From positions 1-46,470 of the forward strand of contig NZ_JAUYNP010000329.1 of assembly GCF_030696055.1 (NCBI RefSeq): a stretch of 46,470 nt of DNA, written 5' to 3'. The position numbers and the translations under genes are program-made. Of this stretch, positions 10,760 through 20,051 are shown piece by piece. The notes beneath the pieces are model-generated. The model worked only from the letters and a program-made list of their open reading frames with translations, was not told where the DNA came from and searched no databases. The number at the start of each line of letters is the position of its first letter. The stretch's first letter is position 1. The DNA comes from Pseudomonas sp. (GTDB lineage: Bacteria; Pseudomonadota; Gammaproteobacteria; Pseudomonadales; Pseudomonadaceae).

Positions 10760-10821
10760 ACCCCGCCAACGGCCTGGGTCAGGCAGCCGCGACAGGCAGG
10801 CCCAGTACAGTGCCCAGATGC

Positions 10822-10850
10822 AAAAAGCCCGGAATAATCCGGGCTTTTTC
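10822..10850. terminator. Rho-independent terminator
   Basis: aaaaagcccggaataatccgggcttttt. Confidence 0.85.
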
Positions 10851-10870
10851 TATTCTGGCGGGAGACAAAT

Positions 10871-11461
10871 TTACTGCGCCAGCATTTGCCCGATGGTCGG
10901 GTCCTTGAACGCGCGGGTCAGCGCATCGCTCAGCACATCGCTGATCAGCTTGGTGTTGGTTTCCTGGTTCGGTGCCATGCCGAAACGCTGGTTCAGCGAG
11001 GAACCGTAGCGACCACTGTAACGCCGGCTGCTGTTCTGCACATCGGCGCGGAAAGTCGCGGTGATGTTGGCTTCGGTCACGTACAGCCCTTCTTTTGGCG
11101 ACTGGTATTTCAGCTCCGCCAGAGTCAGGGTCAACTGCGGCGCATTGTAGGCACCCGGGGTCGGGGTAAAGCCGAGCAAACGTACCGCCGCTTCAGCCTG
11201 GGCCTGCAGCTTGGGCAGGATGTCCTGGCCGGTCACGCTGATCGCACTGGTTTCCGGATAGAGGCCACCCCGGGTGCCCAGCACCGGCGATGGACGGCCG
11301 TCAGCCACGCGAACCACCACAGGCTGGCCCTGACCAACAGCCGTCAACGGGCTATTGATCTTCGGTTGCGGGCTGAGTTGTTGCGGGCTGTGGGCGCAGC
11401 CGACCAGAGTCAGGCTGGCGACAGCCATCAGGCCAAACAGCAGACGATGCAGCATGCTCAT
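10871..11461 (-). CDS. YajG family lipoprotein
   Basis: Lipobox LTLVGCAHSPQQLSPQPKIN; VVVRVADGRPSPVLGTRGGLYPETSAISV. Confidence 0.85.
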   Translation of the reverse strand: MSMLHRLLFGLMAVASLTLVGCAHSPQQLSPQPKINSPLTAVGQGQPVVVRVADGRPSPVLGTRGGLYPETSAISVTGQDILPKLQAQAEAAVRLLGFTPTPGAYNAPQLTLTLAELKYQSPKEGLYVTEANITATFRADVQNSSRRYSGRYGSSLNQRFGMAPNQETNTKLISDVLSDALTRAFKDPTIGQMLAQ

Positions 11462-11643
11462 CTCTCCAAATAAAAAGGGGGCGAAAGTGCCGCGCAGTAT
11501 AACCAGCGCTTACTAGGCCTGACAGCACTGCCTAGCGGGCGCTGTTGAGGTAAGACTTTTAAGCGGGCCGTGGGTTCCCGTCACAGGCCTGTCATGGCGC
11601 CATGGCATAAGACTTTAGTCATCCGCCCCCTGAGTCATCCGCC

Positions 11644-11877
11644 ATGTTTTCACTGCGTGCCCTGCTGGCTCCAGCTCGCCCCCTGCGCTCCTTTGCCCTG
11701 CTGGACAACCACGGCCTGTGCCGCGCGCTACGTCAGTCAGCCAAGGCGCCACTAGGTGCAGGCTGGGTCGAGGTGGCGCAGATAAACCCGAGCTGGCTGC
11801 AGCACCCGCTGCCGGCCAGCGCGCGAGTCGCCCAAGTCACGGCGCACGCGCAAACCGGCAAGGCGCTGGCGGCCTGA
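11644..11877 (+). CDS. Short hypothetical protein
   Basis: 77 aa MFSLRALLAPARPLRSFALLDNHGLCRALRQSAKAP...; plausible but no recognised domain. Confidence 0.4.
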   Translation: MFSLRALLAPARPLRSFALLDNHGLCRALRQSAKAPLGAGWVEVAQINPSWLQHPLPASARVAQVTAHAQTGKALAA

Positions 11878-12335
11878 CCGACGGAAGAAGAAAAGTCACG
11901 CCAAGCGATCAATTTTCCTGCTTTGCCCTTATAATCTCGCCCCGATTATAAGGACGCCTCCTGATCGGGCCTTGCCGTAGCGCTGATGCATCATTCATCG
12001 GCCACGCCCCAGAGAGTCGCCCACTTCGCGCTGCCTTCCGGCTGCCGCTTTCACCCATCACGTAGAACGCCTTGCAACTGGCAATGGTGGCTTTACGCCG
12101 GTGAAAAGGCTGCCCCTCGCAGACGTGCTTATTGAGGCTCACTGCTCCAAAAGAGCGTGAAAAAGGTTTTAAGAACTTCACAAGAGTGTGGCGAACATGA
12201 ACGATCTTGCGGCTGGCATCTGCACCCAGGGCCATTTTTCCTTTAATCCAGATTATTTCGGCGACTACCGAGCGACTGTGTTTCACGCACAGGCTACCTA
12301 ACGTCTATTGAGTGCTGGTTTGCGGAGAAGTGGTA

Positions 12336-13847
12336 ATGGCGCAGAACGATTACGAAACGATGGATGTGGTGCTGGTCGGAGCCGGCATCATGAGTGCGAC
12401 CTTGGCCGTACTGCTGAAAGAACTCGACCCCAGCATCAAGCTGGAAGTGATCGAGCTGATGGAGTCCGGAGCCATAGAAAGCTCCAACCCGTGGAACAAT
12501 GCGGGCACCGGCCATGCCGGCCTGTGTGAGCTGAATTACACCCCTGAGTCGGCCGACGGTTCGATCGACATCAAGAAGTCGGTGACCATCAACACCCAGT
12601 TCGAAGAGTCCAAGCAGTTCTGGGCCTATCTGGTGGAGAAAGGCCGCTTCGGTTCGCCCAAGTCCTTTATCAACCCGGTGCCGCACCTGAGTTTCGTGCG
12701 CGGCCAGGAAGGTATCGACTACCTGAAGAAGCGCTTCAAGGCGCTGACCGCGCACCACGCCTTCGCCGAGATGGAATACACCGAAGACCGCGCCACCATG
12801 GCCAAGTGGATGCCGCTGATGATGCCGGGCCGCGACCCGCATGAGCCGATCGCCGCCACACGCGTGCTGGCCGGTACCGACGTCAACTTCGGCACCCTGA
12901 CCAAACACCTGCTCGACCACCTGGGCCAACAAGCGGACGCCAAGGTCACCTGCAGCCAGAAGGTCATCGGCCTCAAGCGCAATACGCAGGGCTGGCGCGT
13001 CAGCATCAAGAACCTGCAGAACGGCAGCATCCGCGAAGTTCAGAGCAAGTTCGTCTTCCTCGGCGCCGGCGGCGCGGCCCTGCCGCTGCTGCAAATGTCC
13101 GGTATCCCGGAAGGCAAAGGCTTCGGCGGTTTCCCGGTGAGTGGCCAGTGGCTGCGCTGCGACAACCCCGAAGTGGTCAAACAACACCAGGCCAAGGTTT
13201 ACAGCCAGGCCGAAGTGGGCTCGCCCCCCATGTCGGTACCGCATCTGGATACCCGTATGGTCGACGGCAAGACGTCCCTGTTGTTCGGGCCTTACGCCGG
13301 CTTCTCGACCAAGTTCCTGCGCCATGGCTCCTTCCTCGACCTGCCACTGTCGGTTCGGCCGAACAATATCGGGCCGATGCTGGCGGTGGCCCGCGACAAC
13401 TTCGACCTGACCCGCTACCTGGTCAAGGAAGTGCTGCAGTCCGAAGAACAGCGCCTGCAGACCCTGCGCGGCTTCTACCCTGAGGCGAAAGCCGAGGACT
13501 GGCGCCTGGAGATGGCCGGTCAGCGCGTGCAGATCATCAAGAAAGACCCCAAGCACGGCGGCATTTTGCAGTTCGGTACCGAACTGGTCGCCGCCGCCGA
13601 TGGCTCCATCGCCGCCCTGCTCGGGGCCTCGCCAGGCGCTTCGGTGACGGTATCGATCATGCTCGACCTGATCCAGCGCTGCTTCCCCGAGCAGGCTAAA
13701 TCTGCGCAGTGGAGCAGCAAGCTGAACGAAATATTCCCCGCCATGGGCAAGGTGCTCGCCAGCGACGCCGAGCGTTATCGCGAGGTGCAGGCGCGCTCGG
13801 ATGCACTGCTGCAACTGGAACCCTTGGAGCAGCCCGTCAGCGCCTAA
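12336..13847 (+). CDS. mqo: Malate:quinone oxidoreductase
   Basis: [70 protein letters not shown], typical Mqo N-terminus. Confidence 0.97.
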   Translation: MAQNDYETMDVVLVGAGIMSATLAVLLKELDPSIKLEVIELMESGAIESSNPWNNAGTGHAGLCELNYTPESADGSIDIKKSVTINTQFEESKQFWAYLVEKGRFGSPKSFINPVPHLSFVRGQEGIDYLKKRFKALTAHHAFAEMEYTEDRATMAKWMPLMMPGRDPHEPIAATRVLAGTDVNFGTLTKHLLDHLGQQADAKVTCSQKVIGLKRNTQGWRVSIKNLQNGSIREVQSKFVFLGAGGAALPLLQMSGIPEGKGFGGFPVSGQWLRCDNPEVVKQHQAKVYSQAEVGSPPMSVPHLDTRMVDGKTSLLFGPYAGFSTKFLRHGSFLDLPLSVRPNNIGPMLAVARDNFDLTRYLVKEVLQSEEQRLQTLRGFYPEAKAEDWRLEMAGQRVQIIKKDPKHGGILQFGTELVAAADGSIAALLGASPGASVTVSIMLDLIQRCFPEQAKSAQWSSKLNEIFPAMGKVLASDAERYREVQARSDALLQLEPLEQPVSA

Positions 13848-13863
13848 GCGCAGGCTCTACAAG

Positions 13864-13892
13864 AAAAAAACCGCCTCTCGGGGCGGTTTTTT
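13864..13892 (+). terminator. Rho-independent terminator of mqo
   Basis: aaaaaaaccgcctctcggggcggtttttt. Confidence 0.85.
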
Positions 13893-13981
13893 ATGGCCTG
13901 CCATCCATGGCGGCCACCCTTCGGGCCGTCGCTGCGCGACGTTAAAAATTGTTCCAGACAATTTTTTATGGGCGGCCAGAA

Positions 13982-14344
13982 TCAGGCTGAGGCGGCCATC
14001 GGGTAGAAGCTGAAGTAATGGCGCAGGGCATCGACCATTTCCACATAGTCGGCCGGCGGCGCGACCAGCGCGAAGCCCGAGTCGTAACAGCCCGGGGTGA
14101 CATCCTCACGGCACCACTGGCAGGTGGCGGAAAAGTCGATGAAGTGCTGCTCATTCAGCCCGGGGATTTTCAGGCGCATGTCGAAGCGCGCACCAACCAG
14201 CATCGGCAACTGGCTGACCAACAGCAAGCCATCCAATGACACATTGCCGATATAGCCCATCGGCTTGTCGGTGATGCGGTTGAACACCTTCAGGTAGTAA
14301 GGCAACTGATGGCGTTCGATGCGGCGCTGGACTTGCATATGCAT
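13982..14344 (-). CDS. PilZ domain-containing protein
   Basis: VQRRIERHQLPYYLKVFNRITDKPMGYIGNVSLDGLLLVSQ; RRxxR...NxSxxG-type c-di-GMP binding pattern. Confidence 0.85.
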   Translation of the reverse strand: MHMQVQRRIERHQLPYYLKVFNRITDKPMGYIGNVSLDGLLLVSQLPMLVGARFDMRLKIPGLNEQHFIDFSATCQWCREDVTPGCYDSGFALVAPPADYVEMVDALRHYFSFYPMAASA

Positions 14345-14405
14345 AGTGGCAAATCGCTATAAGTGGCCATTGAGTATGGTCCGACTACTGCGCTTAAACC
14401 AGATT

Positions 14406-14828
14406 TCAGGAACAGCGTTCGGACACCCGGTCGCGTAACTGACGACGAGCGGTATCGAGCTCTTCATCACTGTAATACTTACGCTGACCATCCGCCGCGG
14501 GCTGGTAATAGGTCGGCCCTTCGGCGATGTCCGCCAGCATGCTGCGCAGCTTGCGGCATTCGGTTTCGCGCTCGGCCTGCTGCTGTGCGGCAGCTGCCAT
14601 AGCCTGGGCCTGCTCCTCGCGGCGCGCCTGGTAGAAACGACTGGTGCGCTCTTCGCGCTCCCGGGTCAACTGATCCCGTTCGACCACCTGCGGCCTCACC
14701 TCGACCTGCTCGGCCCCAGACGCAGCGGGCCGTTGATCGAAGTGCACCTGACCACTGGCATCGGTCCAGCGATAGATTTCAGCGGTGGCCAACCCTGGCA
14801 CTAACAACAGGCAAAACAACAGACGCAT
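14406..14828 (-). CDS. DUF4124 domain-containing protein
   Basis: Signal peptide then EIYRWTDASGQVHFDQRP, typical DUF4124. Confidence 0.88.
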   Translation of the reverse strand: MRLLFCLLLVPGLATAEIYRWTDASGQVHFDQRPAASGAEQVEVRPQVVERDQLTREREERTSRFYQARREEQAQAMAAAAQQQAERETECRKLRSMLADIAEGPTYYQPAADGQRKYYSDEELDTARRQLRDRVSERCS

Positions 14829-14897
14829 GGATTCCCTCCCTTAAAACCCCAAGCTTAATGCTCCGCCCACAGAGCCTGGACATTCGACGACCAACGG

Positions 14898-15272
14898 TCA
14901 AGGGACGGCCGGGGAAACCTTGACCGCTGCCGAACTGCCGTCATGCCCTAGCTGACGCAAGGTGTCCATACGCGCGCGAGCGCGGTAGGCATATTCGCTG
15001 GCCGGGTAAGTGGTGACGATAAATTGGTAGGTCTGCATGGCATCGACGAACAACGCCTGACGCTCCAGACACTGGCCGCGCAACAGGGAGATCTCCGGCT
15101 GCATATAGCGACGCGAGCGGCTGGTTCGCTCGGCCTTGGACAGCGACAGCATGGCCGCCTCGCACTCACCGCGATCATAGGCCTGGTAGGCGCTGTTCAA
15201 ATGGTGATCGAACGAGAAACGGTTACAGCCGACCACACTCAACGTCAGCAGTAAAAGCACAAGTATTCGCAT
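14898..15272 (-). CDS. Lipoprotein with TPR-like repeats
   Basis: MRILVLLLLTLSVVGCNRFSFDHHLNSAYQAYDRGECEAAMLSLSKAERTSRS. Confidence 0.75.
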   Translation of the reverse strand: MRILVLLLLTLSVVGCNRFSFDHHLNSAYQAYDRGECEAAMLSLSKAERTSRSRRYMQPEISLLRGQCLERQALFVDAMQTYQFIVTTYPASEYAYRARARMDTLRQLGHDGSSAAVKVSPAVP

Positions 15273-15402
15273 AAAGCCCTCCTTCCAATGTGCAGTGTAT
15301 CGACTGCCCTGGAAAAATCTGCAGCCATATCCTCCGATGGGTAATGGCCGAGCGCCCTTGGCCTGGCCTCGTGCGCCTGGCTAGACTGCCACTCCATGGC
15401 CG

Positions 15403-15669
15403 AGGGTCTGTTCCCGCTTCATCGCGAGGCGCGTTGCTGCGAGAAATGGCCCCCGGTTAGGCGCAGGACGCAGGTAATGGTTATTCCCTTGCCAAGTCCT
15501 GCAACAACAGCGGGGGCCATTTCCCGCACAACCCGAAGGGCCGGGCCTGTTTTTGCGCGATGCGGCGTTTCTCGTCGCTTATTTGGAACAACCAAACCGC
15601 GCTCCTCGGGCCTTGCCTCGCGCAAAAACAGGCTCCGGCGCGACCGCGAATGAAACGGAAACAGACCCT
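15403..15669. repeat. Long nested inverted-repeat element (three stems, potential three-way junction)
   Basis: Outer arms 15403-15426/15645-15669 (agggtctgttcccgcttcatcgcg vs cgcgaatgaaacggaaacagaccct); inner stems around gcgagaaatggcccccg/gggggccatttcccgc and gggcctgtttttgcgcg/cgcgcaaaaacaggctc. Confidence 0.8.
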
Positions 15670-15686
15670 AACGCCCAGGAGTTGTC

Positions 15687-16493
15687 ATGTCGTCCGCCCG
15701 TATCCTGTTGCCTCTGCTCTGCGCCAGCCTGCTCAGCGCCTGCTCCCCCACCACCCCGCTATTTATCGCCCAGATCACCACCAACGAAGTGGTCGAATAC
15801 AAGACCCTGAAGAACAACCGCATGCTCGCCGCCATCGAGGATGAGGGCGACCTGCTGACCTACAGCGCCCAGGCCATCCGCGACGCCAAGAGCGAGCAGG
15901 CCGAGCGGCTGTACCTGAGCGGCTACCACGACGCCAAACTCAGCAGCGAGGTGCGCGCCATCGCCCTGTACCAGATCGGTCTGCTGTATATGAACCGCTT
16001 CAACGAGCAGCGCGACGACAACCAGGCGCTGAACTATTTCTACCAGGTGCTTAACCAGTTCCCCGCCAGCCGCGCCGCCGCACGCGCCGAGGCGCGCATC
16101 GCGCTGATCCGCGCACGCGCCAATAAGCCCCTGCACAAAACCTCGCGCGAGCTGCTCGCCCACTGGCAGCCCAATCAGCAGTTCGATCTGTACAAGCCCA
16201 GCCTCGATCCAGATATGACCCTGCTGTCGCGCCGCGCCGTGCTAAAGAACCGCGTCGGCGAGGCCGAGGAGTTGTATCTGCTGGCGCTTAGCGACAGCGG
16301 CATTGCCGCCGAGATCAAGCAGAAGGCCCTGTATCAGCTCGGTTTGATGCACCTGGCCAGCGATAACCGCAACGCCAATCGCGACCAGGCCATCGACTAT
16401 CTGCGCCGGTTGTTGGCGGAGTATCCGCAAAGCGAGCTGAAGGCTAAGGCCGCCCGCCATCTGGATCAGGCGCTCAATCGCGGCACGCTATAA
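15687..16493 (+). CDS. Tetratricopeptide/Sel1-like repeat lipoprotein
   Basis: Lipobox LLSACSPTTPL; repeated helical ALYQIGLLYMNRF / ALYQLGLMHLASDN motifs. Confidence 0.75.
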   Translation: MSSARILLPLLCASLLSACSPTTPLFIAQITTNEVVEYKTLKNNRMLAAIEDEGDLLTYSAQAIRDAKSEQAERLYLSGYHDAKLSSEVRAIALYQIGLLYMNRFNEQRDDNQALNYFYQVLNQFPASRAAARAEARIALIRARANKPLHKTSRELLAHWQPNQQFDLYKPSLDPDMTLLSRRAVLKNRVGEAEELYLLALSDSGIAAEIKQKALYQLGLMHLASDNRNANRDQAIDYLRRLLAEYPQSELKAKAARHLDQALNRGTL

Positions 16494-16628
16494 GGCGCCC
16501 GCCCGAGCCTGATTAAACGCCCGCAAACGCCGGGTTGAAGGACAGCCGTATAGGTAGTGCAGAGGAACAATGACTACAGGGTTGCGGCATAGTAGCCTCG
16601 TGCACAGTCGCAATTCAGGAGTCAGTGC

Positions 16629-18080
16629 ATGACCTTTCGCCGCAGCAAAATCGTCGCCACCCTCGGCCCAGCCAGCAACTCCCCCGAAGTTCTCGAGCAG
16701 CTGATCATCGCGGGCCTGGATGTCGCCCGCCTGAACTTCTCCCACGGCTCGCCCGACGAGCACAAAGCCCGCGCCAAGCTGGTGCGCGAGCTGGCCGCCA
16801 AGCATGGCCGCCACGTCGCCCTGCTCGGCGACCTGCAGGGGCCGAAGATCCGCATCGCCAAATTCGCCAATAAGCGCATCGAGCTGAAAGTCGGCGACCG
16901 TTTCACCTTCTCCACCAGCCATTCGCTGACCGCCGGCACCCAGGACATAGTCGGCATCGACTACCCGGACCTGGTGAAAGACTGCGGTGTCGGCGACGAA
17001 CTGCTGCTCGACGATGGCCGCGTGGTGATGCGCGTGGAAACCGCGACTGCCGACGCCCTGCACTGCGAAGTGCTTATTGGCGGCCCGCTGTCCGATCACA
17101 AGGGCATCAACCGCCGCGGTGGCGGCCTGACCGCCCCGGCGCTGACCGAGAAAGACAAGGCCGACATCAAGCTGGCCGCCGAGATGGAGCTGGATTACCT
17201 GGCCGTGTCCTTCCCCCGCGACGCCGCGGACATGCACTATGCGCGCAAGCTGCGTGACGAAGCCGGCGGCACGGCCTGGCTGGTGGCCAAGATCGAACGC
17301 GCCGAAGCGGTAGCCGACGATGAGACCCTGGACGGTCTGATCCGCGCCAGCGATGCGGTGATGGTGGCCCGTGGCGATCTGGGCGTGGAAATCGGCGATG
17401 CCGAACTCTGCGGCATCCAGAAGAAGATCATTCTGCACGCGCGTCGGCAGAACAAGGCGGTGATCACCGCGACCCAGATGATGGAGTCGATGATCCAAAA
17501 CCCCATGCCGACCCGCGCCGAAGTCTCAGACGTAGCCAACGCCGTGCTCGACTACACCGATGCGGTGATGCTCTCGGCGGAAAGCGCCGCCGGTGCCTAC
17601 CCGCTGGAAGCGGTGCAGGCCATGGCGCGGATTTGCCTGGGCGCGGAAAAGCACCCGACCAGCAAAACCTCCAGCCATCGCATGGGCACCGAGTTCGAGC
17701 GCTGCGATGAAAGCATCGCCCTGGCCGCCATGTACACCGCCAACCACTTCCCCGGCGTCAAAGCCATCATCGCCCTGACCGAAAGCGGCTACACCCCGCT
17801 GATCATGTCGCGCATCCGCTCCTCGGTGCCGATCTTCGCCTTCTCCCCGCACCGCGCCACCCAGGCCCGCGCGGCCCTGTTCCGCGGCGTCTACCCCGTG
17901 CCCTTCGATCCGGCGGCACTTCAGCCGAGCGAAGTCAGCCAGGCGGCGGTGGACGAACTGCTCAAGCGCGGCGTGGTGCAGACCGGCGACTGGGTGATCC
18001 TGACCAAGGGCGACAGCTACCATACCATCGGCGGCACCAACACCATGAAGCTGCTGCATGTGGGTGAAGCGCTGGTGTAA
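16629..18080 (+). CDS. pyk: Pyruvate kinase
   Basis: RRSKIVATLGPASNSPEVLEQLIIAGLDVARLNFSHGS; LLGDLQGPKIRI; MVARGDLGVEIG; MMESMIQNPMPTRAEVSDVANAVLD. Confidence 0.97.
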   Translation: MTFRRSKIVATLGPASNSPEVLEQLIIAGLDVARLNFSHGSPDEHKARAKLVRELAAKHGRHVALLGDLQGPKIRIAKFANKRIELKVGDRFTFSTSHSLTAGTQDIVGIDYPDLVKDCGVGDELLLDDGRVVMRVETATADALHCEVLIGGPLSDHKGINRRGGGLTAPALTEKDKADIKLAAEMELDYLAVSFPRDAADMHYARKLRDEAGGTAWLVAKIERAEAVADDETLDGLIRASDAVMVARGDLGVEIGDAELCGIQKKIILHARRQNKAVITATQMMESMIQNPMPTRAEVSDVANAVLDYTDAVMLSAESAAGAYPLEAVQAMARICLGAEKHPTSKTSSHRMGTEFERCDESIALAAMYTANHFPGVKAIIALTESGYTPLIMSRIRSSVPIFAFSPHRATQARAALFRGVYPVPFDPAALQPSEVSQAAVDELLKRGVVQTGDWVILTKGDSYHTIGGTNTMKLLHVGEALV

Positions 18081-18097
18081 CAGCTGCTGCGCCATGC

Positions 18098-18127
18098 AAA
18101 AGGCCGCTCAATCGAGCGGCCTTTTTG
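18098..18127 (+). terminator. Rho-independent terminator of pyk
   Basis: aaaaggccgctcaatcgagcggccttttt. Confidence 0.85.
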
Positions 18128-18142
18128 TTGCCGTGCACATGG

Positions 18143-18177
18143 CCGTGTTGGGCTGAGCTGCGCGAAGCCCAACACGG
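18143..18177. repeat. REP-like palindrome (ccgtgttgggct...agcccaacacgg)
   Basis: 12-bp perfect inverted repeat of the type found in Pseudomonas intergenic regions. Confidence 0.6.
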
Positions 18178-18304
18178 CGTTCGAGGGCCACAAGTCAGGC
18201 CGCCGAGCGGAGCGCTGCGCGCTCCTCGTTGGGCTTCGCAGGCTCAGCGCCAACCTACACAGCCTGGAAAATCCGTAGCCGAATACAATCCGGGGCCAGG
18301 AGCA

Positions 18305-19081
18305 TCAGGCAAACTTGGAGAAGTCCGGCGTGCGCCGCTGCATAAAGGCGGTCAGCGCTTCGATGGCTTCCGGCGAACGCAGGCGCTGGCCGAACAGCGC
18401 GCCTTCCTCCTCTATCACCCGGCGCAACTCCTCGCGCCCCGGCGCACGCATCAGGCGTTTGCTGTCGGCCACCGCCGCAGGCGCCAGTTGCTGGAAGCGC
18501 AAAGCCATTTCGCGGGCCTTGGCCAGGGTCGCGGCGCCGTCGTCCAGAGCCTGATTGGCGATACCCCAGTTGGCGGCCTGCTCGCCGGTGAAACTCTCGC
18601 CGAGCAGCAGCAACTCGGCCGCCCGCGAATGACCGAGCAGGCGTGGCAGGATCAGGCTGGAGCCGTATTCGGGGCACAGGCCAAGATTAACGAAGGGCAT
18701 CTTCAGGGTCGCAGTGCGGCTCACGTAAACCAGGTCGCAGTGCAGCAACATTGTGGTGCCGATGCCCACCGCCGGGCCGCTGACCGCCGCCACCACCGGC
18801 TTGCTGAACTCGAACAGCGCCAGCATAAACTGGAACACTTCACTGCCCAGCCCGCTGGGCGGCGCCTGGATAAAGTCGGCCACATCATTACCGCTGGTAA
18901 AGCACTGCTCGCTGCCGCTGATCAGTACGGCGCGCACGCTCCTGTCTTGATCGGCCTGGCGCAGCACCTCGGCCATGCCGCTGTACATGGCGCGGGTCAG
19001 GGCATTCTTCTTGTCCGGACGGTTCATGCGCAGGCACAGCAGCCCCTGTTCGCGCTCAACCAGCAGATGCTCGCTCATCAC
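18305..19081 (-). CDS. Enoyl-CoA hydratase/isomerase family protein
   Basis: LCLRMNRPDKKNALTRAMYSGMAEVL; ISGSEQCFTSGNDVADF; AAVSGPAVGIGTTMLLHCDLVY. Confidence 0.92.
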   Translation of the reverse strand: MMSEHLLVEREQGLLCLRMNRPDKKNALTRAMYSGMAEVLRQADQDRSVRAVLISGSEQCFTSGNDVADFIQAPPSGLGSEVFQFMLALFEFSKPVVAAVSGPAVGIGTTMLLHCDLVYVSRTATLKMPFVNLGLCPEYGSSLILPRLLGHSRAAELLLLGESFTGEQAANWGIANQALDDGAATLAKAREMALRFQQLAPAAVADSKRLMRAPGREELRRVIEEEGALFGQRLRSPEAIEALTAFMQRRTPDFSKFA

Positions 19082-19109
19082 TTATCCTCGCAGGGCCGCC
19101 CCGCCAGGC

Positions 19110-20051
19110 TCAGCTAGCGTGCGGCAAAAATACATCGGCGAATACCTGGTTACGCGGCAAACCGGCCAGATACAGGCGGCGCGCGAAGGCTTCGACACTC
19201 TTGGGGTGGCCGCAGAGTAAGGCCAGGGTTTGCCGCGAGACAAGGCGCAGTTCGGCCAAAGCCGCTGGCAACTCGGCCGCCGTGAGCAGCTCGAGCTGCA
19301 CCTGGGCGTGGCTGCGGGCCAGCGCCCGCAAGTCGTCCGCCAGGTAATGCTCGCTGGACTCATGAGCCAGGTGAATAACCCGGATAAGGCCTTGGTGATC
19401 CTGGCGCAGCGCCTCGCGCAACACCCCGTACAGCGGCGCCAGACCGGTGCCGGCGGCCAGCAGCCAGAGCGGGCGCTGCTGCCAGCCCGGGTCGTAATGC
19501 AGGGCGCCGCTGCGCAGGTCGCCGAGGCGCAACCCATCCCCAGCTTTGAGTTGGCGCGCGGCATCGCTGAAGGCGCCGCTGTGGCGGCAATCCAGGTGGA
19601 ACTCCAGCCAGGGGTCTTCCCCCGGCAGGCTGGCCAGGGAATAGGGCCGGGCAATGCCCGTGCCGGTCCACAGCACCAGGTGCTGGCCGGCGCTGTAGCG
19701 CAGCGGCTGCTCCGGGGCCAGGCGCAGGCGCAACACGCTGGGGCTGAGCCAAGCACTGGCGACGACGCGTGCGGGGCGGCCATCGCGGGCCGGGTCGAAC
19801 ACCTCGACCTCCAGGTCATCGACAATCCGGCACTGGCAGGCCAGCCGCCAGCCTTGCTCACGCCGGGCATAGTCGAGGGCTTCGGGCTGGTCATCCAGCG
19901 GTTCGCCGCGCACGCAACGCACCAGGCAGGCATGGCAACTGCCGGCCCGGCAGCTGTAAGGCACGGCAATCCCGCCGCCGTGCAGGGCATCCAAGAGATT
20001 GCTGGCGACCTCGACCTGCAGACACTGCTCCCCGACCCGCAGCTCAGGCAT
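19110..20051 (-). CDS. 2Fe-2S ferredoxin/FAD-NAD reductase (CDP-6-deoxy-glucoseen-reductase-like oxidoreductase)
   Basis: N-terminal ferredoxin cluster motif CRAGSCHACLVRC; FAD motif RPYSLAS; NAD domain LLAAGTGLAPLYGVLREAL. Confidence 0.88.
   Translation of the reverse strand: MPELRVGEQCLQVEVASNLLDALHGGGIAVPYSCRAGSCHACLVRCVRGEPLDDQPEALDYARREQGWRLACQCRIVDDLEVEVFDPARDGRPARVVASAWLSPSVLRLRLAPEQPLRYSAGQHLVLWTGTGIARPYSLASLPGEDPWLEFHLDCRHSGAFSDAARQLKAGDGLRLGDLRSGALHYDPGWQQRPLWLLAAGTGLAPLYGVLREALRQDHQGLIRVIHLAHESSEHYLADDLRALARSHAQVQLELLTAAELPAALAELRLVSRQTLALLCGHPKSVEAFARRLYLAGLPRNQVFADVFLPHAS

Noticed and set aside
11909-12286. 125-aa minus-strand ORF upstream of mqo
   Set aside because: No recognisable domain, no clear RBS, unusual composition; likely non-coding mqo leader region.
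13903-13970. ggcggccacccttcgggccgtcgctgcgcgacg followed by aaaaattgttccagacaattttt hairpin
   Set aside because: Looks like a common pseudomonad intergenic repeat plus a weak hairpin after the mqo terminator; insufficient to call a specific element without a genome-wide search.
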